The position numbers were made by a program, and so were the translations under genes. From contig CM049319.1 in NCBI GenBank assembly GCA_026874595.1, positions 64,348,417 to 64,412,416 on the forward strand: a stretch of DNA of 64,000 nucleotides, written 5' to 3'. The notes beneath the pieces are model-generated. The model worked only from the letters and a program-made list of their open reading frames with translations. It did no database searches and was not told where the DNA came from. Shown here in pieces: positions 40,901-46,540 of the stretch (positions within the stretch are counted from its first letter, which is position 1; each line of letters starts with the position of its first letter). The DNA comes from Sipunculus nudus. Its lineage: Eukaryota; Annelida; Sipuncula; Golfingiida; Sipunculidae.

Positions 40901-43900
40901 TTAAAATGAGATTAAACAGAGTCAGTAAATGGTCTGAAAAAATACCACTTACGTATTTGACATGCACGCCGCTAATATGATCAAAGCTTGCAGCTTTCCC
41001 TTTCTTTATGAGCCTAATAGCGGCAGTGTTTAATCGGGTCGTCTAGAACAGGTGTGAAATTGTCCAGCGACCTGACAGACAACTCGCCAAGCTCCGCTTT
41101 TGTGCAATTGTAGAAGTCTTGGTCGAAATTTGGACTTTCATTCTGGGTATACAATTTTTCTAAGTGATTTGCCCATTCACTCATAATGGACTCCGGATTA
41201 TTAACGAAGATATCATGAAATTTCATGACATTTGTTTTATGCCCTCTTTTCTTTTTACGTAATTTGGTTAGTTTCCAAAATGTAGGCATGTCGCATTCAC
41301 CACACAGGTCTATTTGAAAAAAATCTCCCGTTCTTGGTCTAATTTAAAACGGCGCATTTCTCTCCTAAATTCCTTGTTTGCCTTTTTATATTTGAGAAAG
41401 GACGGGGTCGAATCCCCTCGCGGCCTATCTTTGTTATTCCAGTCATGACGCGCCTGTAACATCAGGTCATGACTGGGTTTAAGTCGGTCACGCCTATTCA
41501 AATCCGTTCTATACATTTCAATTTGTTTCGGGGATGCCTTGTCCCAATTTAAGACTGACCGTGAGCAGCTAAAGTTTCGAGCTGTAAATGGAATGGAAAT
41601 TTGAGCAATAAAAGGAAGATGGTCGGATACATTATCTGCATCATCAATAATTGTGCAGCTCAGAGGGGTTGAATCCCATTTTGGAACAATTATATGATCA
41701 ATCAACGACCTGCTAGTTCCATTGTCATATGGATCAAATGTATAGTTAGGACAATTCGTGGCAGATTGAACACTCAAGGATATACATTCACATTCAATGA
41801 GAAACGTTTGAAGAACAGCACCCCTTTGAGTGTGTTTCGCCCTGTATCTCGGCCCATTAACTTCACAGTTAAAATCACCAATGAAGAAGCATGCCCCATA
41901 GGCTGAGTATTAATAATATAAACTGTACAGTTTGTCCATATATCCCATAAATTCTGCAACAGGTTTATCTGATCCAGGGATATAAACCCCAAATATATAG
42001 ATATACGTTTCAGAGGATGTACGAATTTTAACACCAATAATTTCATTATCATGAATATCCTCTAGTAAGCATACCTGTATATTAATAGACCCATTCCATA
42101 TGAAAGCTAAATCACCTTTACCTCTACGATGAGAATCATAAGGATTAAGCGAAAAATCGGAAACACCATGAATAACAAAATCCGGGTACATAGAGTCTAG
42201 GAAGTTTGAACTGTCCTCAAATAGGCAGTGTTCCACAATGCACATCAAATCAATGTCATAGTTATGTAATAGAGACTGTACATAGAAAGCACTTGGCATT
42301 ATCCCTTGAACATTAAATGTTTCAAGAGTGGAAGTGTTCAGGAGATCTAAGGGTTTTGAACAGAAGTTATTGTAAACTGCCATAAGAGTTTGGAATGGGT
42401 TCCCAGTTTGAGCATACTTAAGGCGTGTTACGAGGAGCTGTCCTGAGCCTCCACGCCCTTATATATATACCCACAGGCCAAAGGCGTGTGCGCGTTATCT
42501 GGAATATGGCTTGTGCACACCAGACATTTATTTCAGACTCTAAAAGCACCGGGATATCAATGTTCGCAAAGCGTTTCTATAACGTGTTCTCTTAGTTCTC
42601 AGGTGAAAGGATGCGAACACGGGTTAGGGACTATCCTGCAATAGGGACCCCCGCATGGCAAAGGCATGCATCCTTTGGGATGCATATTTCTAGTTTATAC
42701 ATCAAGATAACGCTATTAAAGCTATTTTGTTACCCTTTTTATAAGTTCTGTACCTGTAACGTAGAACCTTTGTAATACATCATAACTGAATCGATGTACT
42801 TCATGTTTGAGCGTTGGTACTTTGCGTGAATTTGCCGTACCTCTTAATGATTCTGAGCTATTTCGGAATTATTCTAAGGTATTTGTTGGCTGTATAGTAG
42901 CCAGTTCTTAAAGACTCGTAGTACATGTAGTTCATGGAGTTTACGTAGTGGTACGCCTTTGGTAATTACCGACGCAGTGTCGTGATTTGTCCCGACGTAT
43001 AACGAATAGTTTACGAAAAGAGTACAACTGTCACGAAGTATCAACCACGGGCTACGAAGAGTCACATATGAACAATGAAATTTGAAAAATTCGTAGCGGA
43101 AGCAAAGTTTTGAGTCAACTCAAGTATAAAATCGAGGGTTACGCTCACTCACGCTACGCCAATAGTGGTACGAATTACACAGAAGCACGAACTCCGACAA
43201 AGATCCCAGAAGCCAGAAAAAAGTCCAATTCGTATCGCATCGGGGACTTAATTCTTGGAATTGGGACCGCCCCTTTAGTCAGGCAAACCAGGAGAGTTGA
43301 ATGAAAATCAACATGAGAACAAAATACAAGCGTTGGAAGTGTTGATGTTTCTTTGATCGAAGAAATCATTTTTAATATTTGTATTATTTTATGGTCTGTA
43401 AAATATACTATGAACCACGACATTCTGTTTGGTCTGGAACAGATGGATGACCTGTTTTCACAATAACAATGACCAGAATATTCAGGAGGTTCCGATATTT
43501 CCTGGGGTACATGAGAATTAAGGCCAAGTTACAATAGCAGATAGGCAAACCTTTTGCAAACTAGTTGCTTTCAGAGATATGTGGACAATATTTATGTTCG
43601 CGGTGCCCATTCACCTAAACCCTATAACCCTTTTTCACCGTGTTCTGATCACTATATATAGATGATCAATTGGTAGCGTTTCGAGACATATATACAGTTT
43701 TTGCCAGTCTGCATCCAAACCTAACACGTCAGTCATGAAATATATATCTGAGCTGTGATCCAGGAACACATTACCCCTTGAAAGGCGACAAATGCATATA
43801 ATACTAGCATAATGTGATAATTAATTCAATCTGACAAACCCTAAATAATATTTCTCCCAAATTCTCATTTCAACAATGACAATCAGGTTTTCAGGGAAAT

Positions 43901-44398
43901 AAAATGGAATGACCGTCTAAATAAATGAAAATTTTTTGTGTCTTTTTACTTCTTATTGGTTAAAAAATGAATGAAAAGGATTTTTGATTCTCAATAGAAC
44001 ACCTTAGAATGTCCTTTATAGAGAAAAGTAGAAGCATAGGTGGGATCATCGTTAAAAGAACCGTTAAAATATTTTTTTATTTATGTGAAAAATGACCCTA
44101 CACGGTTAATTTACTTACTAAAATAGTTTGTTTGCTTGAGGGATAATAATAATCTTTCACTCAGACCTATGTAGAAGTTATTTTATCTTTAAGATCGCAT
44201 TTTAAATATAAATCTATTATAAATGTCCGGAAGGATGAATCCCCCAGGAGCTATGTCACGTTCAACATACGTATCAAGTATCGGTATCACCCTCAGAGTT
44301 AAAAACTGAAATAAAGATATGTCTCACTAATATGAACTGTTTAATTATCCACTACCTACAGACAATTTCTGTATGTTTTGACAAATCATTTCAAGGTA

Positions 44399-44438
<40 letters not shown>

Positions 44439-45646
44439 ATATATATAGATATATATACATATGTAAATTAAGATATAATTACTTGAAATTTTACTACAAG
44501 TTAATATATATATACATAATATATTATATTATGATATAATACCTTGAAATTTATTCAAATACTATATTGAATAACAAATAATAGGTCCACAAATAAAACT
44601 TCGCAAAGTGCAGAAACATTATCTTATTCTATAAATGAAAATTAACGTTGAGGATTTTGTAATTGAATACAAAAAGTCCAAAAATTGGATTTTTTTTCAG
44701 AAAACATTAAACATGCACTGCCTACATATAACTCGTGAAATTACGCGTTTTGGGTTGAGACTAAGTATAGGTGCCTTGCATGCTGCTGTGCCATGCATAT
44801 CACAGAGCTCTATTAGGTGTAGCTGCTGCGATAACAAATGGTGGAAATATAGAATTGACAGAGTATTTATATGCGTTGAGAATTGGATAGCTATCGCCAT
44901 ATGAAGTTTTTTTCATGTTGAGTTAAGCTAATCATAAATCTAGTTTATATGAAAAATTAAGTTCCCACATTACATGTGTATTATACAGTATAAGTTTTTC
45001 CTAGTTACAATTTATTCCTTTCTGTGCACCTAACAATGAAATATACTTGTTTGAAATTAGAGAGAGATCTTTTGATATACATTAGCAAAGAGATGACCCC
45101 TCTTTATTTATGTTTTTCGAAGGAATTCCCTGCTTATGAATTTATCTATTTATGGGCGTTGTTGCAAACTAAAAAGCCTATAACAAGGAAATCTGACGTG
45201 ACATGTTCCTGTATATGTTGACCAGTTTTGTGATGCTTTGTCAGAGGGGAGGCAATTTCTAAGACGCGGCAATGAGGCTAGATACGCCGCTGCGCTAGAC
45301 CTCTGAACGTTTTACCGACAGTTCGTTTTACCGAACAAAAAGCTTGTCTCCCGACGCTTTCGAAAAAACGGCGCTGTTTGTTTTTGGATTAATATGACAG
45401 CTCCGGACACGATTCTTCGAGGAAATCGGCGTTGGGCCATTCAAAATCGAACGACAAAACAATGGGGCATAATATGAAGACATTTCGGAGGCGGATCCAG
45501 GATTCTGGAAAAGGGAGGGTCCAACTTAGGAAGACTAAATAAAACCTCAAAAGGGTCCTCTGGTCCAAAAAGGAGCGGATCCAGGTCGCAAAATTTGGGT
45601 TTGTAAGCCTATAAATGGTTGTTCATATATATATATATATATGTTA

Positions 45647-45686
<40 letters not shown>

Positions 45687-46475
45687 TTTCAAGTTTATAG
45701 TATACAAACGCACTAAATATGCCATGTAGCATTGTGCTTCTAATGACATTATATTCTAGAATGTGTATAAAGGCACGCCTTTGAAATCACTGTTAACACA
45801 TAGTTACATATAAAAACCTATAAAATTCAGGCTAAAGTACGGGTTATTTAAACATGTAGGACGACGGAATATGCACCGTCTTGCAGTCTCGTAGCACATT
45901 TATTTATTTTTTAAAGATTTTGTAACTACACCAACAAACAAATAGACAAACATACATTTTAACACAGTTGAACTAATGAAATAAGCCAAAAGTAATAAAT
46001 AAATTGTCAGTAATATGAATGAAAATATTTGAACATAATTGCATTATTAAACCAGTCAACATATCTAACTCCCACGGCAAAAACTTGTAAAAGAGTTTCC
46101 CTTACCACGTGCGTTGATTTTCTTTGTAAAACTCAAGAGAAAATCCAAAATACGACTCATTCACGTCGGTGGCCTTTCCTTTGTAGTCATTTTGGTCAAT
46201 ACCAAACACTGTTGGGGCGGAAGTGTCAATGTTATAACAGAGTATTGTGGGAAGACTGAAGCAGACGACAAACCTCCAGAACCAATTCGCCCAAGGAACC
46301 TGAAAAAATAATCAGCTGGAATTAATAATATATATGAATAACCAAGAATAAAAACAGATCAGCTTACATTTCTTTAAACATGAAAAATGGTCTTGCTTTA
46401 GCAAACAGGTATATATACTAATATTTTAGACTTTGCTCGTTCACAAATGTTAAAATATGACTTTGAGGTTGGTTT

Positions 46476-46540
<65 letters not shown>

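Larger units (their letters stand above)
39290..42400 (-). mobile_element. non-LTR retrotransposon (APE endonuclease plus RT), 5'-truncated and frame-broken
   Basis: The endonuclease, linker, RT and C-terminal parts described separately lie in order over about 3.1 kb in intron 2 of the integrin gene, same orientation as the gene. A last segment (39608-39294) ends in a Cys/His-rich NLCHFCGNF. No ORF1 is seen. The Jockey/CR1 group is likely; clade is uncertain. Confidence 0.88.
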